Source: a virus. Taken from it: a stretch of DNA of 64,000 nucleotides. Below, one piece after another: positions 32,111 to 40,637 of the stretch. The position numbers and the translations under genes were made by a program. Location: IMG/VR virus record IMGVR_UViG_3300030102_006903, positions 49,374-113,373 of that record. One strand, 5' to 3'. Within the stretch, counting starts at the first letter, position 1, and each line of letters starts with the position of its first letter. The notes below the pieces were generated by a model. It did no database searches, was not told the origin of the DNA, and saw nothing but the letters and a program-made list of their open reading frames with translations.

Positions 32111-34231
32111 TTATTTAGAACTTTTTCTTCTTGAATCTACCTTAGAAGAGATACAATCTCTCATATCTTTACCAAAATGACTGGCTACTTTTTGTGAAGT
32201 ACCAGCAGTTCTCCAAGTATCTTCACATATTTCAGTTGAACCATTTTCATTTGTAATGATGATTGCACCTGATTTTGAATCTACTTTACATCTTTCTCTA
32301 AGATGTTTTTTTAGTTCTTCTCTACCTTCAGTTGTGGATAAATCTCCATTGAATCCACTCTTTTCTCCTAAACACCCTCTAATATCTTGTGGTTGTGCTC
32401 CTCTGATTCCCATTTGTAAAATCATTTTACCATCACCACCATCTATATAAGAATCAAAATGCATTGCATCCATTACTGTTCCTATATATCCTTGTACATG
32501 AGGACCATTTTTACCATCTTTTGGAAATCCAAGTTTTTCATCTGCACCTTTAATATCTTCAACTACTTTATTATGTGAATTTTTAACAGCATTTTTTTCA
32601 TTTTGTTTGATGGTGATACATTTTTTTATAGATGATGATTCAAAATCAATTGATGGGTTTTCTTCTTGGAATTTTTTTGTTTGTGTAAACTCACCAATCT
32701 TTGTCGAAATTTTACCATAAGGTTCAAATGCAGGATTTTTTCCATTTGCAAGTAAAAAGTTAGAATGTTCTTGCATTAGTTTAAGTTTTTCTTCAGTACT
32801 TAATGAACTATAAGATTTACCCTTATCCTCAACATATTTTACAAAAGCTTTATTATCATCAAGTGTATCTATATATTTTTTCATTTGTGGAAGTTCACAA
32901 ACTTTTACGAAATTTTCATCTATATCAATTAAATTAGTTGCTTTAACTGATGCCTTTTTTACATCTGATACTAACTCAATACCATTATCAATTGATTTGA
33001 CAACTGATTTTGCAACATCTTCACCAAATCTTTCTTTGATAATATTGAATCTTTTTGCTGGTGTGGTGTTATTTTGAGGGTCTCTTAAATCATCACCTTT
33101 TTTATTTGAGATTGAAACCACACACATTCTACCTTCAGAATCTTGTCCAACTGTATATGTATCGTGATATTTTCTAAATTTTTGGAATGATTTTAATTCT
33201 TTTGTAAAGTAATCAATATCTTCTTGATTATTATTCTTTTTTGCATTTTCTAATCTTTTAGATATTTTAGATTCTAATTCATCATCAATTTGAGTTTCAG
33301 ATTGAATTGTAGTATTAGGTTTACTCATATCCATATTAGTATCTTCATCTAATATTTTACGAGTTGCAAGAGTACCATCATAAGAAGCTCTCATCCATTC
33401 AAGATATGGTTCATCTTTACCATTAAAACCTTTTTTACCTTTTAAATAAAATACAGAATTATCAATATTTTTAATTCTATCCAATTCTTGTTGAGCAAAT
33501 TCTTCACGAGTTGCAAGATAATTATTAAATTCATCACTATTAGGGTCTAATCCTATTGCTTCTGCCGTTCTTACTTCTACTGCTGTTTTTTTTCTATCTA
33601 ATCCCTTTTGTCTTTCTTCTATTTTTTCTTTATTTTTTTCTTTGAAATCCGATTCGTTGAAAGTATTCATTGTATTACAATATCGAGATTCACCTTGAGA
33701 TGCAACTGGTCCACCTGCACCTGCAGTTCCCATATCTCTTTTTTGTTGTAAATCAGATTGAGTTTTTTCTAAACTATTTTTTACTTGTTCATTTGATTGA
33801 GGAATTGATTCAGAATCAGTAGTGCCTTCACCATCTTCTTCTTCTTTTTTCTTTTTCTTAACATCTGGTCTATCAGCAAAATCTTTTGCACCTAACTTTG
33901 TTGGGTCTTTTTTCTCTGGTTCATCAACTTTTGTTTTATTTTTATTTCTGAGAGCATCTGCTGCTTTATATTGAGGAGATTCTTTATCTGCTGCAATTGC
34001 ATTTCTATAAGTAGTTTTTTTTGTTTCACCTTTTTTGTTCTGATAAGTAACTTCAGTATCATCATCTATTTCGGTAAGGAATTCAAATATAGTATCTTTT
34101 ACTTCATACTCACCCCATTCTGAAAGGATTTCAGACATAATAGATTGGTGTTCCTTATTATGTATATTAGGAATTCCAACTCTAAATGAGAGTTCTTTTA
34201 CTAATTTATCTATGATTTGTTTATAATCCAT
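32111..34231 (-). CDS. Large unknown late protein (706 aa)
   Basis: Not recognised. The N-terminus is helical; residues about 80-170 are a low-complexity charged linker (DKKKKKEEEDGEGTTD). The rest is helical and lysine/glutamate-rich, with a C-terminal domain that has several cysteines (GCLGEKSG, ERCKVD, ICEDTWR, RDCISS). It follows the beta-helix tailspike gene and has a TATTTATA element only 8 nt before the ATG. It is probably a virion or injected protein. A nuclease-like or processing role cannot be confirmed. Confidence 0.7.
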   Translation of the reverse strand: MDYKQIIDKLVKELSFRVGIPNIHNKEHQSIMSEILSEWGEYEVKDTIFEFLTEIDDDTEVTYQNKKGETKKTTYRNAIAADKESPQYKAADALRNKNKTKVDEPEKKDPTKLGAKDFADRPDVKKKKKEEEDGEGTTDSESIPQSNEQVKNSLEKTQSDLQQKRDMGTAGAGGPVASQGESRYCNTMNTFNESDFKEKNKEKIEERQKGLDRKKTAVEVRTAEAIGLDPNSDEFNNYLATREEFAQQELDRIKNIDNSVFYLKGKKGFNGKDEPYLEWMRASYDGTLATRKILDEDTNMDMSKPNTTIQSETQIDDELESKISKRLENAKKNNNQEDIDYFTKELKSFQKFRKYHDTYTVGQDSEGRMCVVSISNKKGDDLRDPQNNTTPAKRFNIIKERFGEDVAKSVVKSIDNGIELVSDVKKASVKATNLIDIDENFVKVCELPQMKKYIDTLDDNKAFVKYVEDKGKSYSSLSTEEKLKLMQEHSNFLLANGKNPAFEPYGKISTKIGEFTQTKKFQEENPSIDFESSSIKKCITIKQNEKNAVKNSHNKVVEDIKGADEKLGFPKDGKNGPHVQGYIGTVMDAMHFDSYIDGGDGKMILQMGIRGAQPQDIRGCLGEKSGFNGDLSTTEGREELKKHLRERCKVDSKSGAIIITNENGSTEICEDTWRTAGTSQKVASHFGKDMRDCISSKVDSRRKSSK

Positions 34232-34238
34232 ACTATAC

Positions 34239-34246
34239 TATAAATA
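34239..34246 (-). promoter_or_regulatory. TATTTATA element just upstream of the 706-aa gene
   Basis: TATTTATA on the coding strand ends 8 nt before the ATG at 34231. If it acts as a promoter the message would be leaderless or nearly so. Confidence 0.45.
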
Positions 34247-37234
34247 TTAAGGTGCAATATTCTTGTAAGGATGGTCACTCGGTAGAGAACTTTCCAATCC
34301 CCATTTGTGTGCAAGATAACCTTCTGCTTTTTCTAATGTTGATATATCAGTACCACTTGTACCAGGTATATCTGCTACTGCAAAGAATTCACCTAATTTA
34401 CCAAATAATCTTTGTGATGACCTGTTTCTCATTATTCTTAATTGTTGGTTTGTTTGTAATGAGTTATCATAATCATTGACTGGTGTAAATGCATTTGTAC
34501 CATCTACTCTAACACCGATTTGGTTTCCACTCTTATTGAAAAAACATGCAACTACATGCCATTGGTTTTGTGTTAAACTTACTGCATTCCAAACTTCTGT
34601 ATTACCAATGGTACTACTAATTCTGTTACTAGATAAGCCATCTAAATCTAATTCACCTGTGAATGAAGAATTGTTACCACTACTAACCGCATAATCTCTT
34701 TTTGGTGAACCATTTGTTTCGTAACTCCAAAGAGAATCTTTATTACTATCTACTCCTACATATCGAAATACTCCAATTGCCCAATGGTTACCTGAGGATA
34801 CTTGTGCTGCATAAGTTGTACTTGTTAAATCATCACCACCATCAAACTCAAACACATTCAATCCATTTTGAGTTACCATATTAGTTTGTGGATTACCATT
34901 AACTGTCAATGTAAATGTTCCTGATTTATCAGTTACACTTGTTAAAGTGTCTCCAATTTTTGTGTGAGTTGAAGAATCTGATGCATCAATCCAAGCAACA
35001 GTTGTTATATCTGTACTTGGTGACCAAGAAGTTGGAGTACTACCTGTAAAATTAAAATTCAATCTATTATTAGTTACAAATACTCCATCACTTGAAGTGG
35101 TATGATTCCAAGTTATACCAGCTTCCCATGTATCACCATTATAAGGCATTGCACCTATATCTTTTGTTAATACATCATCACCAGATGGATTGAATTCATA
35201 ATTAGTATATGTAGTATTTCCTGCATCTACTATTGAACTATCATTTATTGGTCTGAAGTCAAAACTTGCTGTATTTATTAAATAATCTTCTACATTAGAT
35301 GCAGTAAAATTATTTGAACTTGTAATCCAACTTTCAAATGCTACATCATCACTTCTATGTCCACTCAATGTTTCAGATAAGTTATTCATTACTACTGAAC
35401 CATAGTTTATGTTCTGACCTGCTTGTACATTTAGTACCATTATATCATTCTTCACCGTACTATTGAAAGCAGTGTTATTATATACAAAATGACCACCAAC
35501 ATTATCTCCATTACCATCCAACATACCACCTTTTGCCATAATTGCACCTTCACAATTCCATCCTATATTATGGTGAATACTTCCATTGAATCCTTCACCA
35601 TCACCATCGAATCTGATACCATATTTAATTGTATCATGAACCCAATTAAATCTTACTTTAGAACCTGATTGTTGAGCTGCCATAAGATGTATCATAGCAC
35701 CATCACTTTGTAGATATCCACTTTCAGCTAAATCATTATATTCTATAATCGGTGCATTACCTGAATTCAATGTAGATGAAGCTGCTGTTTTTCGGAAAGT
35801 ATTATTTCTAACAAAGTTATCATCACCCATTAATCTAAGTGTTGTCATTACAGATGATAAATTTGCAACAGTTTTATCTATATAATTAAAATAACAATCT
35901 ATAATTGTTGTATTCCCACCTTGTGTGTGAATTACATCACCATCAGTATATCTAAACGAACATCCATTAAAAGTAACATTTGGACTACTTGTAAATCTTG
36001 TTTGAGTTTCAAAAACTTCATTACTTGCTGGAGCAATAGTTGAACCAGAATTAATTTGATTTAACATATGAGCATAACAACTTGCATATAAGAAATTACA
36101 ATCACGAACTACTAATCTATGAGCACTATTTCCTTTGAGTGTGGTAGAGAAAAAATTAATCTTTTCAACAGATACATCATCTGAGGTTATATTTAGAGAA
36201 TAACTTTGTTGTTTTGCTCTTATATTTGTTAAACTTGGAACCGCATCACTTGGTAACCAAACATATAGGTATTTTGTATCATTATCAAAGAACCATTCGT
36301 TTTCACTATTTAGATATTGTAATTTATTTTCCAAATAGTAGTAATGGTGTTTTTCTTTCCATGTTGCAACATCATCGTAAGATAATCTAATAACATTATT
36401 ACTACTATCTAATGATTGTGAATTTACTAATTTAGAATAAGTTCTAAATGAACCAACATTTAAATTAATCATAGAACCAGAAGTAGTAAATGAAGCATCT
36501 ATTCCTTGTTGAGTTGTAACGAAATCATATAAACTAGCACTATAACTTCCACTAAAACTATGTGCTACATCAACTATTTCTCCATTTTCATAATAATAAT
36601 GACTACCAGTACCGGTACCTAAAACAGTACCATTAGCATTTTCGATATCTCCATTATTTTTTAAATCATAATATCCATGACCCCAATTATTCCAATCATA
36701 TACTCCCTCATCACTCCATTGAGCACTTGGATATCTTGCATTTATAACTTCATCTCTATTATAAAAAAGTTGCCAGATTTCAACATCTGAATTTAATTTA
36801 ATTTTATAAATTGTTTTACTACTAATTGTTTGGTTAGTATCTGTAACAATATCAGTAGTGTGTGTTTGCCAGTTTCCGCCATTTACAGAAGTATCTCTTA
36901 AATCAGAAATAGGTTTTGTTCCATCAAATGTAACTTTTTCATCTTTGTATCCTTGTATTGATAAACCATTATTTGATATTTCTTGTTCATTAAATTCATA
37001 AGAACCTTCTCTAAGATATATTGTGTTTTGGTCTGTAATTCTTGAAATAGCATAATTTAAGGTTTGGAATGGATTATTTATATCTCCATTACTACCTGAT
37101 GCATCGGTTCCATCAATTGATACATAATATGCCCTTGGTGGCCAAATATGTTGGTTATCACGATAAACATCATCTACCCCAACATTATTTAAAAAAATGC
37201 TTTGTGCTGTATTAATTCTGAGTCGTCTACTCAT
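34247..37234 (-). CDS. Tailspike-like right-handed beta-helix protein with LamG-like C-terminus
   Basis: The 995-aa protein has a short adapter N-terminus (to about residue 30), then the start of a pectate-lyase-like beta-helix (AYYVSIDGTDASGSNG, FQTLNYAI, TIYLREGSY). Helix coils continue to about residue 690 with many Asn/Gly/Thr turns (NCEGAIMAKGG, VVMNNLSE). The last 240 residues form a concanavalin/LamG-like domain ending EGYLAHKWGLE, a closing motif seen in marine phage fibres. It probably binds or degrades host surface polysaccharide. No catalytic acid cluster was identified, so depolymerase activity is inference. Confidence 0.8.
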   Translation of the reverse strand: MSRRLRINTAQSIFLNNVGVDDVYRDNQHIWPPRAYYVSIDGTDASGSNGDINNPFQTLNYAISRITDQNTIYLREGSYEFNEQEISNNGLSIQGYKDEKVTFDGTKPISDLRDTSVNGGNWQTHTTDIVTDTNQTISSKTIYKIKLNSDVEIWQLFYNRDEVINARYPSAQWSDEGVYDWNNWGHGYYDLKNNGDIENANGTVLGTGTGSHYYYENGEIVDVAHSFSGSYSASLYDFVTTQQGIDASFTTSGSMINLNVGSFRTYSKLVNSQSLDSSNNVIRLSYDDVATWKEKHHYYYLENKLQYLNSENEWFFDNDTKYLYVWLPSDAVPSLTNIRAKQQSYSLNITSDDVSVEKINFFSTTLKGNSAHRLVVRDCNFLYASCYAHMLNQINSGSTIAPASNEVFETQTRFTSSPNVTFNGCSFRYTDGDVIHTQGGNTTIIDCYFNYIDKTVANLSSVMTTLRLMGDDNFVRNNTFRKTAASSTLNSGNAPIIEYNDLAESGYLQSDGAMIHLMAAQQSGSKVRFNWVHDTIKYGIRFDGDGEGFNGSIHHNIGWNCEGAIMAKGGMLDGNGDNVGGHFVYNNTAFNSTVKNDIMVLNVQAGQNINYGSVVMNNLSETLSGHRSDDVAFESWITSSNNFTASNVEDYLINTASFDFRPINDSSIVDAGNTTYTNYEFNPSGDDVLTKDIGAMPYNGDTWEAGITWNHTTSSDGVFVTNNRLNFNFTGSTPTSWSPSTDITTVAWIDASDSSTHTKIGDTLTSVTDKSGTFTLTVNGNPQTNMVTQNGLNVFEFDGGDDLTSTTYAAQVSSGNHWAIGVFRYVGVDSNKDSLWSYETNGSPKRDYAVSSGNNSSFTGELDLDGLSSNRISSTIGNTEVWNAVSLTQNQWHVVACFFNKSGNQIGVRVDGTNAFTPVNDYDNSLQTNQQLRIMRNRSSQRLFGKLGEFFAVADIPGTSGTDISTLEKAEGYLAHKWGLESSLPSDHPYKNIAP

Positions 37235-37236
37235 TG

Positions 37237-37704
37237 TTATCCTTGTATGATATATAAAGTACCACTAACTGGTGTAATGAGTGCATAAGATGCAGATGTC
37301 ATTACTTCTATAACATTAGCGGAAGATGAACTTACATATCCATCTAATTGAGATGAACCACTTACAATATTACTTGGTACTGAAGTAACATCAGTATAAT
37401 CAACTGAACCACTTGATGTTAAATACGAAGATGTTGCTGCATTTAATGATGTATTAGCATTAGATGCAGTAAATGCATTTAACGAAGTATTTATTGAAGA
37501 TTCAGATATAAATCCTAAACCTGTTATTTGTTGTGAACCACTTATAATACCATCACCATTCGTATTAAGATATCTTGTATCAAAAGTTGATGTGGTATTT
37601 GCAGAATCAACTAACCATGTTGTTCCATTATAACGATAAACCGTCCCATTACTCGCAGTATGGGTATCTCCACTTGATGCTCCATCAGGAAAGTTGAAAG
37701 CCAT
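37237..37704 (-). CDS. Short tail-fibre-like protein (155 aa)
   Basis: Ser/Thr/Gly/Asn-rich protein with an opening (AFNFPDGASSGDTHTASNG, then YRYNGTTW) typical of phage fibre trimer segments. It carries the motif SGSSQLDG and SGSQQITG shared with fibre proteins at 60388 and 60970. It ends TPVSGTLYIIQG. It is encoded 2 nt before the beta-helix tailspike and may be its adapter. A Shine-Dalgarno (AAAGGAG) and an imperfect TATTTATA (TACTTATA) precede it. Confidence 0.75.
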   Translation of the reverse strand: MAFNFPDGASSGDTHTASNGTVYRYNGTTWLVDSANTTSTFDTRYLNTNGDGIISGSQQITGLGFISESSINTSLNAFTASNANTSLNAATSSYLTSSGSVDYTDVTSVPSNIVSGSSQLDGYVSSSSANVIEVMTSASYALITPVSGTLYIIQG

Positions 37705-37723
37705 AATTAAATCTCCTTTTTAT

Positions 37724-37731
37724 TATAAGTA
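37724..37731 (-). promoter_or_regulatory. Imperfect TATTTATA element before the short fibre gene
   Basis: TACTTATA on the coding strand, one mismatch, about 20 nt before the ATG. Weak. Confidence 0.3.
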
Positions 37732-38343
37732 TTAGTTAGTACAATCTACCTCATATTCTTCCCAACCTTGTGTCGGTTTTTCATTAGGGAAAACAAACTT
37801 TCTACAAGTTCCATCTTCTTCAAAGTAAATTGTTTTACTCATATGAGTTGGAATATGACCACCACTTGGTAGAATTTCATACCCATCTTCCCATATTAGT
37901 TCAACTGTGATTGTAAGGTTTTGTTCATCATCCCAAACTCTTTCTTGTTCTTCTAATAATCTCCACTCACCTCTATTTAGGTTTTGTTCTTGTAGAGCAC
38001 AATTTAAAAACGAAAAGGTTTGTTTTAGATTCACCATAGAATCAGAATATGTTGCAGCTGGTGCAAGATGTCCTTTATCCCAAATGTTTTGATAATAATC
38101 AGCATTATCAGATGTATGATAATCTGGTTCAGTATAAAAATTCATATTTCCTCTATCAACATTCTTAGGTCTATCTGTTGAGGTATAAACTAATTTTACT
38201 GGTTGTTCTTTTACTTCATTGTACCAAACTTTAAAAACTTGGTTCTCTACTATCACTTCCTGTCTTAATTCTTGAGCGATGATTTGTTCTGCCTCACATC
38301 CACTTAACAATAGAGCGAGTAGTAATATTTTAAATAATTTCAT
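37732..38343 (-). CDS. Lipoprotein DNA/RNA non-specific endonuclease (NUC1-like)
   Basis: The ATG at 38343 gives MKLFKILLLALLLSGC, a lipoprotein signal with a lipobox (LLSGC), and follows a Shine-Dalgarno (AAGGA). The longer frame to 38502 would overlap the polymerase gene. The mature part has the ColE7/NUC1-type catalytic segment DKGHLAPAATYS (family DRGHxxPA). It also has a downstream Asn region (NCALQEQNLNRGEW), as in Serratia-type DNA/RNA nucleases. It ends in a Cys-containing tail. It would be an envelope-anchored, periplasmic or surface nuclease, possibly destroying incoming DNA from competing phages. Confidence 0.85.
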   Translation of the reverse strand: MKLFKILLLALLLSGCEAEQIIAQELRQEVIVENQVFKVWYNEVKEQPVKLVYTSTDRPKNVDRGNMNFYTEPDYHTSDNADYYQNIWDKGHLAPAATYSDSMVNLKQTFSFLNCALQEQNLNRGEWRLLEEQERVWDDEQNLTITVELIWEDGYEILPSGGHIPTHMSKTIYFEEDGTCRKFVFPNEKPTQGWEEYEVDCTN

Positions 38344-38369
38344 AATTTTCCTTAATTTTTTTATGTATA

Positions 38370-38377
38370 TATAAATA
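38370..38377 (-). promoter_or_regulatory. TATTTATA candidate late promoter for the lipoprotein nuclease
   Basis: TATTTATA on the coding strand about 27 nt before the ATG at 38343; it lies between the polymerase stop and the signal-peptide start, supporting the short start. Confidence 0.5.
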
Positions 38378-39637
38378 TTAAACTTTGGAGTAATCGGAAC
38401 CCCAATCTGCTTTGACGGGAAAACCAAAACTTTCGAGAACGGTCTTAACCTTTTTAATAGTATCAACCTCAGAATCATCAAACTCGAAAAGGAATGAATC
38501 ATATGTGTATAAAATAGGTAGGGGTAGGTCGTTTTCTTTTAACTTTTTTATCGCCTCGATATTGAACTCGGTTTCGGTTGCTTGTAGTAAATAATTAAAT
38601 AATTTTTGTGCATTTGGTTGTTCAATCCAATCCAATGGGATGGTTCTTCCTTTTGGAGTTTCTATATATCCATTTTGGAGTGCCTTATCATTTAAGGATT
38701 TTATGAACTTATCCACCTTATCAAAGAATGGTATCTTTCTATCATCATCGGATACTCCACCATACAAGATTCTAAAAGTTCTTCCTTTGGATTCATCATA
38801 ATCTACACCGTATTGGTCTGCTAACCATTGGTGAACCGATGTTTGGGGTAATTTATGTTTTATCAACTTTCCAATAATCCTTACATGATATGCATCGTAA
38901 TCAAATTGTAAGAAGAGTTTCCCTTTTTGTGGTACGAAGATTTCTCTACTACCATCTTTTTTATTCAATGCGGAGAAATTAATCCCTAAATGTCTATTGG
39001 ATGGTCTTGAAGTAATGGTATATGGGTTATATTCGGTGAATACTCGTGAAAACCAAAGTGATTTACGATTATCGGGCCATCTATCAAAAAATTTTTCCCT
39101 ATCGACTTGGAGGCCCTTTTGTTCGATTTCTGAGAGAATGGGTATCATTGTATTGTCAATCCAAGGTAAACAAGGTTCTAAGATACCAAAATCATCTCTA
39201 ACACCCTTAAGAACCTCTATAAACTTCATTATAGGGATTGATTTACCTAAATCATCTCTTATACCCAATCTATGATAAAAGTTCGTTAGAACCTCTATTT
39301 TCTCATAAAAAGGGTATAATTCATTCTTATTAAAGAATAAAGATGATTGTACATCTTTGAGATTGTTTATATTTAAGTTTGCTTGTAATAATCCTTTTTT
39401 ATTCCAACAAAACTTTATTTGATTCGAGGTTGATAAATCTATTTCTAATTTTTCACAATCATTGTGATTAAAAGGTAAGATAAAATCCTCTTCGGAAAAA
39501 GCAATATAAAGAAAGGACACATCTGTGGTAACAGAGTGTCTATCCAAATCTTCCCAAATTGGAATAATAGTAGATTGTTCATTATTCCAATATTTGAGAA
39601 ATTGTTCTTTCTCTTTATTGGTTTCTACTATAATCAT
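38378..39637 (-). CDS. Divergent family A DNA polymerase-like protein without obvious exonuclease site
   Basis: The 419-aa protein has family A palm and fingers motifs. A TSRPSNRH and NFSALNK block (about 208-226) corresponds to the TGRLSS/NLQN region. Motif A is FDYDAY (Asp246), motif B KGRTFRILYGG (284-294) and motif C YTYDSF (Asp380). Both catalytic aspartates are kept. The first 150 residues hold no DEDD exonuclease acids, so it probably lacks proofreading. It is about two-thirds the size of T7 polymerase and is additional to the family B enzyme. It may serve repair or translesion synthesis; the neighbouring Fpg-like glycosylase fits that. Its start overlaps the EF-hand ORF in an ATGA. 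Confidence 0.8.
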   Translation of the reverse strand: MIIVETNKEKEQFLKYWNNEQSTIIPIWEDLDRHSVTTDVSFLYIAFSEEDFILPFNHNDCEKLEIDLSTSNQIKFCWNKKGLLQANLNINNLKDVQSSLFFNKNELYPFYEKIEVLTNFYHRLGIRDDLGKSIPIMKFIEVLKGVRDDFGILEPCLPWIDNTMIPILSEIEQKGLQVDREKFFDRWPDNRKSLWFSRVFTEYNPYTITSRPSNRHLGINFSALNKKDGSREIFVPQKGKLFLQFDYDAYHVRIIGKLIKHKLPQTSVHQWLADQYGVDYDESKGRTFRILYGGVSDDDRKIPFFDKVDKFIKSLNDKALQNGYIETPKGRTIPLDWIEQPNAQKLFNYLLQATETEFNIEAIKKLKENDLPLPILYTYDSFLFEFDDSEVDTIKKVKTVLESFGFPVKADWGSDYSKV

Positions 39638-39771
39638 TCAGTAACTCCTGCGTTATTTTCTAATAGAATTAGTTCGGCAGTTTCTTCATCTACCCAACCA
39701 TCACCATCGATATCTACTATATCACCGATATAATACATACCTTCTTTTTGTTTTAATTCTGATTTAGTCAT
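39634..39771 (-). CDS. Mini-protein with an EF-hand-like calcium loop (45 aa)
   Basis: The ATG at 39771 lies 20 nt after a host-type promoter and the stop overlaps the polymerase start as ATGA. The product contains DIDGDGWVDEET, close to the DxDxDGxxD EF-hand/dockerin loop (positions 1, 3, 5, 6 and 9 kept; the usual Glu at 12 is Thr). The N-terminus has a MYYIGDIV strand. Calcium binding is inferred. It may also be a small regulatory partner of the polymerase. Confidence 0.6.
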   Translation of the reverse strand: MTKSELKQKEGMYYIGDIVDIDGDGWVDEETAELILLENNAGVTE

Positions 39772-39790
39772 AGTTTAAAATTTAATTGTA

Positions 39791-39822
39791 CAAATATAAG
39801 AAATTATTTTGATAATTCCAAA
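39791..39822 (-). promoter_or_regulatory. Host-type promoter for the EF-hand/family A polymerase operon
   Basis: TTTGGA, 19-nt spacer, TATATTTG on the coding strand, overlapping the 3' end of the Fpg-like gene; ATG about 20 nt downstream. Confidence 0.8.
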
Positions 39823-40601
39823 TGTTTTTCCCATTTTTTATCAAACCAAAAGGTTCTTTTTTGTTTATCTTTTATTTTTTCTCTTCTACCATAGTATTGC
39901 ATCCAATCATCCCAAGTAATACTAAAATCAATAGCAGATTCGTTTTCATTCATCCAGGTGTACAAACTACCACCACCTAATCGGTATGACCATCGAACTT
40001 GTGAAATTAAATGGTCTAAGAACCCGTCTTGTTGAACTAGATTCCTAATAGGTTGAAATGGATTTTGACCCCATTTTCCCAAGATTTCTGCTCGTAGATA
40101 GTTACCAATACCATTCCACCATTTTTGATTCATCAACTGTTCGTGTGCAGGTTTATCGAAATCTCTATGTTCTATGTTTTGAAGAATATGTTTTCTGAAT
40201 CCTTCTTCATCATCAAATAAATCAGGTCCTCTGTTTTCATTCCAATCTTTACCTAATGATTTGCCGAACCTTCGTATATCACACCAAGTAAAGTATTCAC
40301 CATCATCCATTTTAAATCTTATATGAGAATGTTTCCAAAATTTATTTGAATCATCACTTGGTTCTGTAAAGTTTTTAAAACCTCCACTCATTCCTAATGT
40401 GATAACTACTGGCTCATTATCAAATAATAACTTCATCTCTTTTCCTCTACTTGTTGCAGATAAAGTTTTTCCAATTACATTTATATTTTCAATTTCTTTG
40501 AGTTTGTTTGATTGTAGATATTCTACATCAACAATTTTTCTATTTCTGTTTCTTCTTGTTACAAACTCTGATGTTATTCTTACTTCTGATATTTCTGGCA
40601 T
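39804..40601 (-). CDS. Fpg/Nei-family DNA glycosylase with zincless finger
   Basis: The first residues MPEISEV carry Pro2 (N-terminal nucleophile after Met removal), Glu3 and Glu6. SRGKEMK holds the conserved Lys. The helix-two-turn-helix segment GIGNYLRAEIL is clear. The C-terminal zinc-finger position (YYGRREKIKDKQ, then KRTFWFDKKWEKH) has no cysteines but keeps the Arg, so it is a zincless finger as in NEIL1. It should excise damaged or modified bases and cut the abasic site. In a phage with possible base hypermodification its specificity may differ from ordinary oxidised bases. Confidence 0.85.
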   Translation of the reverse strand: MPEISEVRITSEFVTRRNRNRKIVDVEYLQSNKLKEIENINVIGKTLSATSRGKEMKLLFDNEPVVITLGMSGGFKNFTEPSDDSNKFWKHSHIRFKMDDGEYFTWCDIRRFGKSLGKDWNENRGPDLFDDEEGFRKHILQNIEHRDFDKPAHEQLMNQKWWNGIGNYLRAEILGKWGQNPFQPIRNLVQQDGFLDHLISQVRWSYRLGGGSLYTWMNENESAIDFSITWDDWMQYYGRREKIKDKQKRTFWFDKKWEKHLELSK

Positions 40602-40605
40602 AATA

Positions 40606-40637
40606 CTAATATACGAATAAATTTTTAAATTTCCAAA
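40606..40637 (-). promoter_or_regulatory. Host-type promoter for the Fpg-like gene
   Basis: TTTGGA, 19-nt spacer, CG-TATATTAG (one base off TAnnTTTG) on the coding strand, 5 nt before the ATG, so the message would be nearly leaderless. Confidence 0.65.

Noticed and set aside
38344-38502. 53-residue N-terminal extension of the lipoprotein nuclease
   Set aside because: It overlaps the family A polymerase gene and hides a perfect lipoprotein signal; the ATG at 38343 has a Shine-Dalgarno.
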